Positions 11,396 to 21,912 of a stretch of 64,000 nucleotides of DNA are shown piece after piece (within the stretch, counting starts at the first letter, position 1; every line of letters begins with the position of its first letter). Made by a program: the position numbers and the translations under genes. Below the pieces are notes generated by a model. It made no database searches and was not told the origin of the DNA. It was given only the letters and a program-made list of their open reading frames with translations. The DNA is from Schistocerca nitens (taxonomy: Eukaryota; Arthropoda; Insecta; Orthoptera; Acrididae), in assembly GCF_023898315.1 (NCBI RefSeq), contig NC_064615.1, positions 738,146,950-738,210,949 of the forward strand, written 5' to 3'.

Positions 11396-12330
11396 CTAAC
11401 TGTAGCTGCTGTTCTTGGTGCCACTGCTGTTGCTATTACCTCTGCTGTTGGAGTCATTAGTGCTGATAGTATTGATGCTGGTGCTACTGCTGTTTCTGGA
11501 ACTTCTACTGATGCTGAAGCTGTTAAAGTTGTTGACTGAGATGTTGGAATCGTTGCTGCTGTTGCTGCAGTAATTGCAGAAAACTCCACTTTTATTTCCT
11601 TTCTGGTTTCTTTTGTGGTAGTGGTTCTGTTGCTCCTCTTGATGGTACTTCTTCAACATCACGTTTCTGTGCAGAAACCACTTCTGCATAGGAGAGGGTC
11701 AATGAAGAAGTAGTGCTGTTTGAGTTGTTTGATTCTGTTGCTGCTTCCCGTGCTGTCCTAGGTAGCGATATACCTGCTGATGATTCTCTGTCTACTTCTG
11801 GTTGTGTTGCTGTTATAGACTCATCAGTTCTTCTCAGATGTTTTTCTGCAGAGGGTAGGTTAGGCTTGACTGTTATTAATGCTGGTCTGTTGGACCATCC
11901 CAACAATGCATACTGTAAATTTTTGCAAAGTTTATCTTTTCCTTTAAACACTAAGTGAAGCCCATGTTTTGTGTAGTCACTTCATCTGAGGAAGACATTT
12001 ATGTCCACTGCAGTAGCATGGTTATAGCGTGACACAGTGCTCATTATGTAGCTGTTCGTTAGGGCAATTTTGTCATTCAATTCTGTTATGTCATGTCTGT
12101 ATGGAATAGTGCATACAATCACTTTAGCGTGCATCATCTTCTTAAGGAAGTCTGTCATCACCATTTTTAAGTCTGTTGTTGCATTCATCACATCATTTGC
12201 AATGTCTAAGTCAATCAGGCTGTTGCACTTTCTAACATCTTTTGTCTTTTATCGACGTTATGAACCATGTCCTTCAGTTGGGTTTTTGGCTTAATCGCTG
12301 TACATGACACTTGCCTGACTCATGCCACGT
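11396..12330 (-). pseudogene. LINE A ORF1 with esterase-like domain
   Basis: The minus strand reads KVIVCTIPYRHDITELNDKI at about 12110, then, after a frame change near 11960, FKGKDKLCKNLQYALLGW. The STIPxRxD ... LN block and the following LxxKGKxxLxxxI block are typical of the SGNH/GDSL esterase-like domain in ORF1 of CR1-group LINEs. C-terminal of it is a long Ser/Thr/Glu-rich tail of repeated Ala, Thr and Ser (11330-11950). ORF1 proteins bind the element RNA. The N-terminal GDS block is only faintly readable at about 12290. Confidence 0.65.
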
Positions 12331-12350
12331 CCTCATGCAAAGTTGATAAA

Positions 12351-13612
12351 TAATTGAAGATTGGTTGTGTCTATTGGGACATCTTGCTGCGTACACCATA
12401 CAAGAACAAACTGAATCCTTCCTACACTGTCTGTACACCATGAACATGGTAACTTTCTGCTTTAGTAAATCCTATTGTCCACTGGCAAACTACTGCTTGG
12501 ACTGTCATACACTAACTGACTAGCAAGTCTCAGTGAGTTTAAGGAGCACACAATCACACTGTAAGCAAACATAACAACGTCAAGCCAAGCAACTACACAG
12601 GTTGAATGGCACAAACAAGTGTTGGTGTTTCAAAACATGATAACTCATAAATGACTCATACTAGAATTCTACAAAAATACACTGCTGACGTTACAATTTG
12701 CCCTTTTTTTAGACCGCTAACAATCCATTCTGTGAAATCCATACATCAATAGTGCTTTCAATTTCCGTAACATTTGTGGTGCAAGTTATGTGTTTATGCC
12801 ACTTACATTATTTTCTAGTAGTCCTGTCACAAGCCATATTCCCTCAATAAATTATTGGCATAAAAAATTGTTTGAGCATGCTGACATTTTTATTTTGCAT
12901 AATATTCACCTCTCAGGCAACTGTCAATTCGGACAAACAGTTCATTACTTTCAACTCCATAAAGTTGGTAAAATTTACTTTCATTGCAGTGAAAGCTTTG
13001 TTGAAAACCTCTAACAATAGTGTTCTATTGTTACATTTTGTAGTAACTGCAAATGATTGTTTCAAGTGTATAACCTGATTTTGGGGGTATGCATACAAGG
13101 TATAGGAGCTGCAAGAACTACAAAGTGTAGCATTGTGGTGAGCATTACACATCCTGTACTTCATTATGGTTGCTGAGTCCCCCACATTCTACCATTTCTC
13201 CAGTGACAGAAGATGCTGGCAGCCAGTTTTTATCTTACCTGTCTTACATCTCAAAAACAGCACATCAGGAATATTGTGATATATGACAGGATTCAGCCTG
13301 GAAACACAAAGAGCCCTTGTGGCTGCTAAGGGATTGAGAACACACATTATCAAGTCGTTACCATTTCAACCTATCATATCCAATCCATCATTGTCTTGAT
13401 AATCATCTGTCATTGAAATATGCTATCAACATAAAATGCCAATTCCACCTCAGGTGGCCAGTGGTAAATAAAGAATCTCAATATGAATCATTAAACAGTT
13501 ATTATCGTATCATATTGATCAGTGCATGGATTTTTGTGCCATATCCTGGCATTCAATACTGCCCAATGGCAGTAGCCATTTGAAATTTAAATTTCATTTT
13601 TAAGGATTTTAT
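12351..13612. other. No recognised gene
   Basis: AT-rich sequence between the 5' side of LINE A and the left LTR of the gypsy element. The ORFs here have no motif I recognise. Part of it may be the LINE A 5' UTR. Confidence 0.4.
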
Positions 13613-13806
13613 TATAGGTGAGAAATGTACACAGTATGCGCTTTCATGACTCCTTCTTTATTTACCATAATTTACTTCCCAACAAAAGAGCACAATACTG
13701 GCACATTTTCACAGCTAGACCATAGTACAAGGAAGAGACAAAAGATATAACACAGTATATGTTTGACTTCTTGGTCATTGATTATGGCACTCACCACGCC
13801 AAATCA
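13613..13806 (-). repeat. 3' LTR of the gypsy element
   Basis: Aligns by eye with 17391-17602: shared blocks include tataggtga, CCTTCTTTATTTACCA, cttcccaac/gtgaaagagagcaa, and CTTGGTCATTGA. Read on the minus strand it starts TGATTTGG. The outer end is uncertain by several bases. Confidence 0.7.
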
Positions 13807-13829
13807 GCCCCCTCCCCCCTCACCACCAC

Positions 13830-15010
13830 CACCATTTTGGAAAGCTGGAAAGCTATGCTAAAACACACTAGACACTGTCATTCTGGAAACCTGGAGATCC
13901 CCAGATCTCAGGGTAGATGCATTTGGTGTATCTGCCAAAATGCGTCTGAGGGGCTGGAGAAAGGCTGAAGAGGACTGGCCACATGGGGGGACTGTGGTAA
14001 CTTGGTAAACGCTGGTTTAAGTTGGTTAACTGAGACTGAGACATGTTTTCCACTTTTATCAACTATGAAGGTCTTGGTGTTGGGAGAAAACACAGAGAAT
14101 GCTCCTAAATAAATAGGAATCAAGGGGGGCCTGACGGTGTCATCCATAATGCATATCTGAGGGCAAGTAATGAGATCTTTGGGAAAAAGAGTGATCAAGA
14201 ACCGTGCCGCAATGGGGGAGGAGGGTGTGCTAAGTGCATTGCAACCTGCAGCTGATGCAGAAATTGGCTGTCATTGCCCATTCCCCAGTCACTGAAAGGG
14301 ATTGAAGCTAAAATTCCCTGGGTACCTTCAATGCATTGCCATACACTAATTGTGCTGAAGAACACCTGATATCCCTCTTTAACACACTATGGAGTCCCAG
14401 CAAAACCATATGCAAGGTAACTGTCCGCGCCCCAGGCCCTTCAGAGTATGGTGCATATTTTCTGCCATGCAGTTGCTGCAAGGATGGTGGCTCATAGTTT
14501 GTAGGTGTTTGCAACCTGTCATATGTAGCAGCTTATTAAGTAATTGGGAATCAGATTGACATCCTCTTTTCAGATGTTACTGCTGTAGGAATATCGAACA
14601 GATCAAACCATTTGGAGATAATTGCTCAGCAACTGCATGCAGAAAAGTCAGCCACAGGACACACGTCTGGCCACCTGGTAAACCTTAGAATTAAGATGAC
14701 AAAATGAAGAAACCCCTTTGAGCAAGGATGGAGTCCTACAATGTCAACATGAATGTGGGCAAAACGACCTGTACGCGGGGGGAGGGGGGGGGGGGAGAAT
14801 GCATCAATAGGAGAGGTTGTGTGGCGACCAGTTTTGTTTTTCTGACATGGTATGTAATTATGTGGCCAGCACCAGCAGTCTTCTGCATTCCACACCACAC
14901 CACTTTGGAGGCCACAAACTCAGCAGAAGTGCTGACGTAACGATGTGATAAGGCATGCGAAACATCAAAGATAGTGCACCGCCAACGTAATGGAGTAAAC
15001 AAGAGCAAAA
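13830..15010 (-). pseudogene. Gypsy integrase
   Basis: The minus strand reads VSHALSHRYV (zinc-binding HHCC start), then RFAHIHVDIVG (first catalytic Asp) with FTRWPDVCPVAD, then VLLGLHSVLKRDIRCSSAQL around the catalytic Glu region, and a C-terminal part with DDTVRPPLIPIYLGAF and KHVSVSVNQLKPAF. These are the standard blocks of Ty3/gypsy integrase and its C-terminal GPY/F-type module. They lie in several frames with stops between. Integrase would insert the cDNA into the genome. Confidence 0.78.
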
Positions 15011-15109
15011 CGTTCTGAGATGTGTGACACCATAGGTGGGTCTGGGAACCATGTACTGGTGCATGTTCAAGTTTCAGACCAGTGGATACAAGATCAAGCT
15101 CACACTCCT

Positions 15110-15640
15110 GTAAAAATGCACCAGAATCTTGGGCTTTTGGGATAGCTGTCTAATCAATACACATCAAAGATGCACAATTGTCTGATAAGCAATCTGCAAC
15201 AGTGTTGTCAGACCCAGACTGTGGTTGATATCAATAGAGTATTGGGCAATAAATTCTGCAAAACAGATTTGATGCTGGAAGTTCAGTTCAAACACCCACT
15301 ATAAAAATGAAGTTAATGGTTTGTGACCTGTATAAATTTTGAGTTACACGTGTTCCAGGTACTGTCAAAAATGTCTGATAGAGATATATATGTATCAATG
15401 AGCGCTCTATCAAATGCACTCCAGTTCTTTTGCTGTGTAGACTGACCTGCCACCCTCTTTATGCTGATTGCTGGAGCACTGCTCCTACAGCAAACTGGCT
15501 GGCATCAACCAAAAAAGCCATCTGTGCCCTGGAAATGGGGTGGACCAATAAGACAGCCTTCATTAAAGACAATTTCTTGGGCTTGAAAGTCTTCTTGACC
15601 AGACTGGTCCAGGGACTTTTCTTACACCAGAAAGGATCCT
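15110..15640 (-). pseudogene. Gypsy RNase H region
   Basis: The minus strand contains LVHPISRAQMAFLVDASQFA followed by VGAVLQQ (DASxxAxGAVLxQ, the RNase H first Asp). Further on are FRIYC..I and QSGSDNTVADCLS, matching the xGxxNxVADxLSR end of this domain. It degrades the RNA strand of the hybrid during reverse transcription. The RT palm that should lie before it is absent. Confidence 0.72.
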
Positions 15641-15897
15641 TTCTTTCAGGAGTGCTAGTTCTGCAAGGTTCGCAGGAGAGCTTCTGTAAAGTTTGGAAGG
15701 TAGGAGGCGAGGTACTGGCAGAAGTAAAGCTGTGAGTACCGGGCGTGAGTCGTGCTTTGGTAGCTCAGTTGGTAGAGCACTTGCCCGCGAAAGGCAAAGG
15801 TCCCGAGTTCGAGTCTCGGTCGGGCACACAGTTTTAATCTGCCAGGAAGTTTCATATCAGCGCACACTCCGCTGCAGAGTGAAAATCTCATTCTGGA
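15641..15897 (+). repeat. tRNA-derived SINE (gamma family)
   Basis: Contains a near-perfect tRNA-like unit at about 15756-15830: box A TAGCTCAGTTGGTAGAGC, an anticodon arm with stem TTGCC/GGCAA and a CGA triplet in the loop, and a T-arm CCGAGTTCGAGTCTCGG. These would serve as an internal RNA polymerase III promoter. It is flanked by SINE sequence on both sides, including the caggagagcttctgtaaagt block also seen at 17787. It lies exactly where the gypsy RT palm is missing. Not a functional tRNA gene: the acceptor arms do not pair well. Confidence 0.8.
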
Positions 15898-15899
15898 AA

Positions 15900-16400
15900 C
15901 CAAGACTTATCCTTTTTCTGAAACATTTGTAAGGGAAGGGCCCATGCACTGTTAGAGTGAGACTCTGTTCTGTCTGTTAGCACTGTTTCAAAAGCGGCTT
16001 TAGTCACCCTTAACTTCCCTGGAGGTAGTTGGCGTGGGCAGAAAGTGACAGGCTGTCCCAGTATTGTGTGAATGTTGGGGAAGGTGGAATGTTGCCACTG
16101 GCTCATTACCATTATCAGAGCCATAATTGCAGTGAATTTTTTAAAAAACTGCTGCGAAATGTCATTGGCTGGTTGACACCCAATATGGGGGCAGATTTCT
16201 CAGCCACTAAGTAACACCAGAAAGGTTCTGCAGATTCCATGTCATATGCCTCCAACCATATGTCTGAATTGAAGATTGATTTGCAGCCATTAGTATAGGG
16301 ATGCCAGAAAGCTGAGGCTTGTTCTTCACGTCCTGTGGAACAACGCTAATCTCTGAATCTGTGTTGTCCAATAATTCCATACCAGACATCTTATCCAAGA
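15900..16400 (-). pseudogene. Gypsy protease and RT N-terminus
   Basis: 16398-16330 on the minus strand reads LDNTDSEISVVPQ, a mutated form of the aspartic-protease DTGSExSVxP motif (the Thr-Gly pair is altered). 16124-15904 reads GQPVTFCPRQLPPGKLRVTK and then ALPLQMFQKKDKSWF, the fingers entry of gypsy reverse transcriptase (usually PxxxxPRRLxPEKL ... SPWASPLHMVPKKDGSWRP). It breaks off at the SINE. The catalytic palm motif was not found in the window. Confidence 0.72.
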
Positions 16401-16459
16401 TGAATAATCATGAAGATTCACATTTAGCATAAACTGTTGCATTGTGCATTTCAATTAGG

Positions 16460-17215
16460 TGCTTACTGGTGGTAGAACAAACATGGGCACATATATGTGT
16501 CTGTTGTTGTCGTTTGGGAACCTGCGCCATTGTGAATATCATCTAGCATTGTGCCTAAAGCATCTGTGGAACCAACACCATTTGAATTTGGGTGGTGGCT
16601 GCTCACTGATGTGCTGTATGCTTCTTGCACTGCCATCTGCCAGCTTGGTGTTTGGTCTTGCCAGTTCAGTGAGGATTCACTCCATAGGTGGCTCCGGTGG
16701 CTGCTCGTCCAAGTGCCCAGCATGTGAAACGTAACTTGGCATGCCAGATGTGTGCGGTTCATGGCCGAGGTCCATAACGTCATCTATTGCTCTGCATGAA
16801 TTAACCATTTTGTAACATGCAAATGCCACAGCATTTGCCTTTAAAGCCAATTCATCCACAATTAGGTCAGGAATTGTGGACAAAACTCTGTGAACAGCCT
16901 GCAGGATGTAATGCAACCAAAATAATTTCACTGACTGTTCTGAAAGGAGTTCTGAACCTGCCAAAGTACAAAGCGGGTGTAGTAGCTGGGAGGGAGATTC
17001 ACCGGTACTAAAATTATTGCCCACAATATTTGCAAATGAGATTCTGGGAGCACAAGGAAATGCTGCAAAACAGTTTTTCTGAACACTGTAAAAGAACAAT
17101 GAGGCAGAGTATCCTCAACTTGCTCAATCATTTTTAAATCCAGCTGCAAAATGAGAACAGTGAATTCTGAAGTAATGTTCTGCAGTTGTAAAATGGCGTC
17201 CAGTTGCGACATCCA
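16460..17215 (-). pseudogene. Gypsy gag
   Basis: Open pieces on the minus strand (17212-16928 and 17099-16677) include ESPSQLLHPLCTLAGSELLS, FWLHYILQAVHRVLS and DELALKANAVA. The pattern xxPSQFLxxLRxLAG ... LWLxxLPxxVxxxL corresponds to the retrotransposon Gag capsid region of insect gypsy-type elements. Two overlapping frames show one frameshift. No zinc knuckle was identified. Confidence 0.68.
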
Positions 17216-17390
17216 AAATTGCAGCCTTTAAGGCCTTTAGCAGTGTCTAATTCAGGAACAGTAGGAGACTGTAAGGAAAAACCAGTTGATCTTCTGTCTT
17301 GGCGGTGGAGGGTGGCATTTTCTTAATGTTAGACCATAATTATGTCTCAGAATGAAAAATGAATTCCTTAACAGATCACCACATGGTCAC

Positions 17391-17602
17391 CACTATAGGT
17401 GATAAGTATAAATAGTGTGCACTTTAACACAGCCTTCTTTATTTACCACAATTTTCTTCCCAGTGAAAGAGAGCAACACAGGCACATTTACATACCTAGA
17501 CTGAGGTGCAAAGAAGATACAAAAGATAATCAAACAAAAGATAAAACAATGATATAATGTTCAATTTCTTGGTCATTGACAGTTGCACTTGCCATAATAC
17601 CA
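17391..17602 (-). repeat. 5' LTR of the gypsy element
   Basis: Homologous to 13613-13806. On the minus strand it begins TGGTATTATGGC and runs to about 17391. The following internal sequence (complement of atggtcaccacta) begins TAGTGGTGACC, which could be the primer-binding site, but I could not assign the tRNA. Confidence 0.65.
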
Positions 17603-17703
17603 TTTTCAACATTTTCTTCCTTTTTTACAGGTTTGTATTTTATGTCTGTTTATGATACATTGATTCATTCTTTTAATGTCAACAAGAAAGAACAATGCAC
17701 ACA

Positions 17704-17784
17704 TGAAACTTCCTGGCAGCTTAGAACTCTTTGCTGGACTGTGGCTCGAACTCGGAATCTTTGCATTTCGAGGGCAAGTGTTCT
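17704..17784 (-). repeat. SINE gamma fragment, inverted
   Basis: GAAACTTCCTGGCAG, then CTCGAACTCGG and TTTGCATTTCGAGGGCAAGTG, is the reverse complement of the tRNA-like head and downstream part of SINE gamma. It abuts a plus-strand copy, forming a head-to-head pair. Confidence 0.75.
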
Positions 17785-18018
17785 CACAGGAGAGCTTCTG
17801 TGAAGTTTGGAAGGTCAGAGATGAGGTATTGACAGAATTAAAGCTGTGAGGATGGGTCATGGGTCATGCTTGAGGAGCTCAGTTGGTAAAGCACTTGCAT
17901 ACGAAAGGCAAAGGTCCCAAGTTCGAGTCCTGGAGTCCTGCTCTGGCACACAATTTTAATCTGGCAGTAAGTTTCATATCAGCGCTCACTGCACTGCAGA
18001 GTGCAAATTTCATTCTAA
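17785..18018 (+). repeat. tRNA-derived SINE (gamma family)
   Basis: Matches the copy at 15641-15897: caggagagcttctgtgaag, then GAGCTCAGTTGGTAAAGC (box A), GGCAAAGGTCCCAAGTTCGA (box B) and gtttcatatcagcgc. It is more diverged than the first copy and its T-arm region carries a small duplication (gagtcctggagtcctg). Confidence 0.8.
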
Positions 18019-18505
18019 GAGCAATATGCATGCCTATAAGAAAATACGAGTATAACAACGTTGCTCAAGAATGTATTCATTCATGTCAAAAATAAATTGA
18101 TGATTCATCTGCTTATCATTCTTGTATCACTTGCTGTTGTTAACTCATATAAGATATACCTAATATTAGTGCCATGGTGGAGGGGCATTAATGGGAGGGA
18201 CTTGCTCCAGAATCCCTGTTTCTAATGCTTCTTACTAGGTACAGTTATTGAAACAAAAAGATCAATATTTACTATGGATATTGTACCAATGTAATGTCCA
18301 TTTGTGAAAATTGATATTCTTATGTTTGTTTCTTTAATTCATTTTTAAAAATAGAGGAAAATATCCAAGTACATGCTCCTATCACTTCAGCAAATGTTGA
18401 AATATTTTCTATCTGCAGAAGTTGGTGAAGTTGTCATTGGAGCCAAAAGCAAGTAATTACGACATGTGAATCACTTGTACATCATGCAGCTGCTCCATTA
18501 TCCAT

Positions 18506-18655
18506 GGGTCCAAATAGCTCAGTCAGTAGAGCATTAGGCTCTTACCCAAAAGATCCTGGATTCAAGTCCCTGTCCGTGAGAAAATTATAACACTTTTGTA
18601 ACAGCTAGTCTGGTAGTGATGGAATCGCTACAGAAAAGGGTGCAGCTAGGCCGTT
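18506..18655 (+). repeat. tRNA-Lys-like SINE head or tRNA pseudogene
   Basis: ATAGCTCAGTCAGTAGAGCA (box A), a CTCTTAC anticodon-loop-like run with CTT, and GGATTCAAGTCCC (box B) resemble tRNA-Lys. The anticodon stem and acceptor stem do not pair, so it is a pseudo-tRNA, probably the head of a SINE whose body continues to about 18655. Confidence 0.6.
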
Positions 18656-18718
18656 TTCTGCAGTGACATTGCTTTAAATGGCAGCAGTTTCATGTGTTGA
18701 GAGAAGACTCTGTGACTG

Positions 18719-18792
18719 GCAGTCATGGCCGAGTGGTTATGGCGTATGACTAGAATTTCGCTGTGGGAGCATAGGTTGTGTTGCCCGACAAC
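18719..18792 (+). pseudogene. tRNA-Ser-like pseudogene
   Basis: GCAGTCATGGCCGAGTGGTT reproduces the 5' half of animal tRNA-Ser (acceptor GCAGTC, D-loop CCGAGTGGTTAAGGC). The loop region CTAGAATTT is like Ser(AGA). The T-arm is damaged (aggttgtgttgccc instead of ggttcgaatcctgcc), so it is not functional. It lies 140 bp after a Lys-like head and may be part of one composite repeat. Confidence 0.6.
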
Positions 18793-19229
18793 AGACATTC
18801 CCTCCCTTTCAAGAACTTCTGCATGCTGAGTGTCATTCACCACAACAGTGCTATGATGATTATACAATTTTTGTATATTATCAAAGAATGAGAATTATTT
18901 AAAAAAACCACAGCAATTTTAAAATAATTATCCATTTTGTAATTTCAGTTGTAACACCTATAAAATTTTTCATTACTCTAATTCATTTACATATATTTTA
19001 TATCATTTTTACGCCATTTTATTGATATTTTCAGGTCATTCTAATGATAATTTTCCAGATATTTTAGGTTATAAAAGTCTGGGTCATGCTGTTACAGGTC
19101 CTTAATATTCATAAACTATATGAATTCTCACTAGGATCAACTGCCCTCACTGCCCTCCACCCATATGCCCTCCCTGCAGGAATCCCTGTAGTCAAAATGT
19201 AAAATTTCAATGTTTAGAGTAGCCGAAGG

Positions 19230-19720
19230 TGGCTTATGCAGTGTGTACCAAAAATCGACGTTAGAAGATGCTATGTTGGATTTTCATAGCATACTCTCAT
19301 ATGGTATTATTTTGTGGGGGACCTCTAGCTCCATTCATGACATCTTAATAATGCAGAAGAAAGCTGTTAGAGAATTTTAGGTTGTCATATAAACTGCATT
19401 GTAAACCTTCATTTTGTGAATAAAAAATTACAGTAGCAAAATTATACACGAACTATGTTTTAATTTAAGCAAAGAAGAAGCTACCAGAAGCAAAATGCAG
19501 GAAAAATGTACATAGCTACAGAAGCAATAGACACATTTACGTATCATACCACAGATTATCAAAAGTAGTTAACAGCTATGAATTCATAGGGCACAAATTA
19601 TTTAATAACCTTTCACAAGCTGTAGAACTGCTTAGCTGCCCACCCCTTCTGTGACATTAATAAATTTGTCTGTACTATACTACCATAATTATATGCATTG
19701 TTAGCTGTGACAGGCAGAAA
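19230..19720 (+). pseudogene. LINE RT C-terminal fragment
   Basis: Reads DFHSILSYGIILWGTSSSIH and DILIMQKKAVRE at about 19280-19375, the post-thumb FHSxLxYGxxxWGxS ... LQKKAxR motif of CR1/Jockey/R1-type elements. The rest is frameshifted. 5'-truncated and decayed. Confidence 0.6.
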
Positions 19721-20820
19721 ACATGCTTGCACAGAAACAGCTAAGTGTAAAAAACATGCAGTACATACCTTTTTTTATACATAAAAGCCAATTTGAGAAT
19801 TTTCCTTTGTGTGATATTGGTATCACGTATACAAGATTTGTGTGCTGATTTGAAGTTCTAGGTTCCCGTACTTTATTGTTTGTGTTGCTTGTGCATTATC
19901 TTTCATTGATTGTATCAATACCTGTTTGTATTGTGATGTATTGTGAAATTTCCAACAATCACAAGTGTCATGATAAACTTGTATCGTTATTGTCAATTAC
20001 AGGCTTAAATTAGCTGATCTCTTTAAAAATTTTTGAGAACAGTTGGCCTATTGTCTTTCAAAACAGTCATCTTCTAATTTCATTGTTAACAGATGAGTTA
20101 AGAGATTGAATTGAACTGAATTGTACAATTAAGTGAGAAATAGGTTATTCTGGAAACTTTTCAGGTGCCTACAAAACTATATTTTCATAAGTTACCAATG
20201 TTTTGGATACATTATTAATTTTGTAGCAAATTAGCATTTTTCGTTCACAGTTCTACTAAAGAATACATCACCCATCATTTCATTGTTTACCAATTTAAAT
20301 AAATATGCATTTTTGAGAATTTTCGGAAGCCACCATTGTCCTTTGCATAATCAATGAACAGTTTGTAGTAAATTGGTTCTTGTGTTTTAGTTACTATAGG
20401 AGATATTCAAACTAACATATAGTGTTACATCTAGTTCTCATTTAAAGAGGAGTAGCCCTACATATTATCTGCATTTAACATAAATTAACTCAGTATTCAA
20501 GTTTGATAACTATAATTAACCTCAAAAACTTTTAGAAAACTAGTAATTTTTCCAAAGGATTTGGATTGCCTTAATAGAAGTCTCATTTTATGCATTTGCT
20601 TCAATTCTTGTAGGGAACTTACAACTTTTTAGTTCAACACATTAAAATATAATCAGCAGGCTTAATTTAAAGTTATTTGTTCACTGCCTTGTAATACATT
20701 GCACCAGTCGAAATGCAGCTCCATTGTGAATGCTATTCTCGAACATGGATGTTCATAAGCAGGTCAAAATCGCGCTGACCACTGTCAAACACTTGGCAGC
20801 TGCTGCAAATTACTGTCTTG

Positions 20821-20990
20821 GAAGAACTCCAGAGCATCACCGCCAGACATAGAAGTAACTTCGGGTGTGCCTCGGGGAAGTCTGTTGGGATCCTTGCTAT
20901 TCATGTTGTATGTAAATGGCTTTGCAGACAATATTAATAGTAATCTTATACTTTTTGCAGATAATGCTGCGTACTACCTGAAAGATATTG
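20821..20990 (+). pseudogene. LINE RT catalytic-region fragment
   Basis: Reads VTSGVPRGSLLGSLLFMLYV and then NLILFADNAAYYL. This is the SGVPQGSxLGPLLFxxYxND ... FADD block of a LINE reverse transcriptase, with the second catalytic Asp changed to Asn. It is a very short remnant ending at a (GT)n microsatellite. Confidence 0.65.
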
Positions 20991-21004
20991 GACAGATGTG
21001 GGCA

Positions 21005-21005
<1 letters not shown>

Positions 21006-21038
<33 letters not shown>
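21006..21038. repeat. (GT)n microsatellite
   Basis: About 16 GT units at the border of the LINE fragment. Confidence 0.95.
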
Positions 21039-21040
21039 TA

Positions 21041-21600
21041 TAAAGGGGAAACATTGTTTCCAATAATCTTGAAAAGCTATTGACCGGTCTACTTCAAATT
21101 TTACATGATATTCTAACAAAAATTTGGAAGAAAGTGGGGTACATATTGTTTTAATATACATGGTACATAAATATATACATAAAAGGAAAACATTGTTAGC
21201 AAAAAATCTTTAAAAGTGCTTGACTGATTTATTTCAGTTTTTTACAGTACCGGTACTGTAATAAACACTCGGACAGATATGGGCTATATATTTTGAAAAA
21301 TGTAAATATATATGTATATAAAGCTAGTAAGTTTTCTTTCTTTTGTGTGTGCCTGTCAACAACTCAATACTGCTGCTTTTTGCTGTGTGGTGTCCCTTTT
21401 CCAAAAGTATTTACGTTTTACAAGAACTTTCCAACAAGATTTCTTTATAATATATAATAGAGAAAAGGAATTACCATAATTTCAAAAATGTTTGACCAAT
21501 TTACTTCAAATCTCTACATTATACACTAATAAACATTCATATACACTCAGGCTATGCACTTTTTTAAATAACAATGTACAGGTTTTGCATTAATACCAAC
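21041..21600. repeat. Diverged tandem repeat, about 135-140 bp units
   Basis: Three related segments start near 21041, 21178 and 21450. Shared blocks are aaaggaaaacattgtt, a tt(g/t)aaaa-gcttgac-gattact/tttca core, then aataaacactc and acagatatgggctatat. Units one and two are adjacent; about 140 bp of unrelated DNA separates the third. It precedes a Helitron helicase remnant and may be part of that element. Confidence 0.5.
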
Positions 21601-21910
21601 TGCAAGAAAGAAAATACTGTACTGTGCCGTAAAAATGTGTGGTTTCGTTTTCTTTCTTGCAGTCAGTTTTAACTATGGTAATGGGGCATGTAAGCCATTA
21701 GACAAATTGTGTCTCCCATATGTGTTCTTCTTCCTTATTCATTTTATACACAACAATCTCCTGTTTTGTTTTCTTCCTCACTATTGGTTTTACAGAAAAC
21801 AAGAACATCATATTTATGGCTTATCGGCTTATATTGAGAATACTACTGCAGAATCTGAATCACCTGAAATCTTATACTCCTACCCATTTGCAGATTAAAG
21901 GCACAAGAAA

Positions 21911-21912
21911 TA
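21911..21912. repeat. TA target duplication, left, of the Tc1-like element
   Basis: TA directly before CACTCCTGGAAAT. It is matched by TA at 23335-23336. Confidence 0.9.

Larger units (their letters stand above)
4191..12350 (-). mobile_element. CR1-like non-LTR retrotransposon A (interrupted)
   Basis: A long minus-strand LINE whose order, read right to left, is ORF1 with an esterase-type domain, endonuclease, linker, reverse transcriptase and 3' UTR. The 3' end is marked by a short ttgta repeat tail at about 4190-4210. It is interrupted by a complete plus-strand RTE element at 5218-8999 and by a SINE at 9407-9611. Removing both restores colinearity of the reverse-transcriptase domain. The ORFs are broken by stops and frameshifts throughout. 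The 5' end is uncertain, somewhere past 12.3 kb. Domain order and the esterase ORF1 fit the CR1 group as I know it; clade assignment needs a tree. Confidence 0.75.
13613..17602 (-). mobile_element. Ty3/gypsy LTR retrotransposon, decayed
   Basis: Two related LTRs (about 13613-13806 and 17391-17602) flank minus-strand remnants in the order gag, protease, RT, RNase H, integrase, which is the Ty3/gypsy order. A polypurine tract on the minus strand (complement of ccccctcccccct, 13808-13820) sits directly inside the left LTR, as expected for the 3' LTR of a minus-strand element. Most of the RT palm is missing and a SINE sits at that point. Frames are broken everywhere, so it is long dead. Confidence 0.8.

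Noticed and set aside
11330..11590. Ala/Thr/Ser-rich 85-codon ORF as a mucin-like host gene
   Set aside because: Lies in the low-complexity tail of LINE A ORF1, in a second frame of the same repeat-rich sequence.
15756..15830. Functional tRNA-Ser gene
   Set aside because: Embedded in repeated SINE sequence that recurs at 17.7-18.0 kb; acceptor stem does not pair properly.
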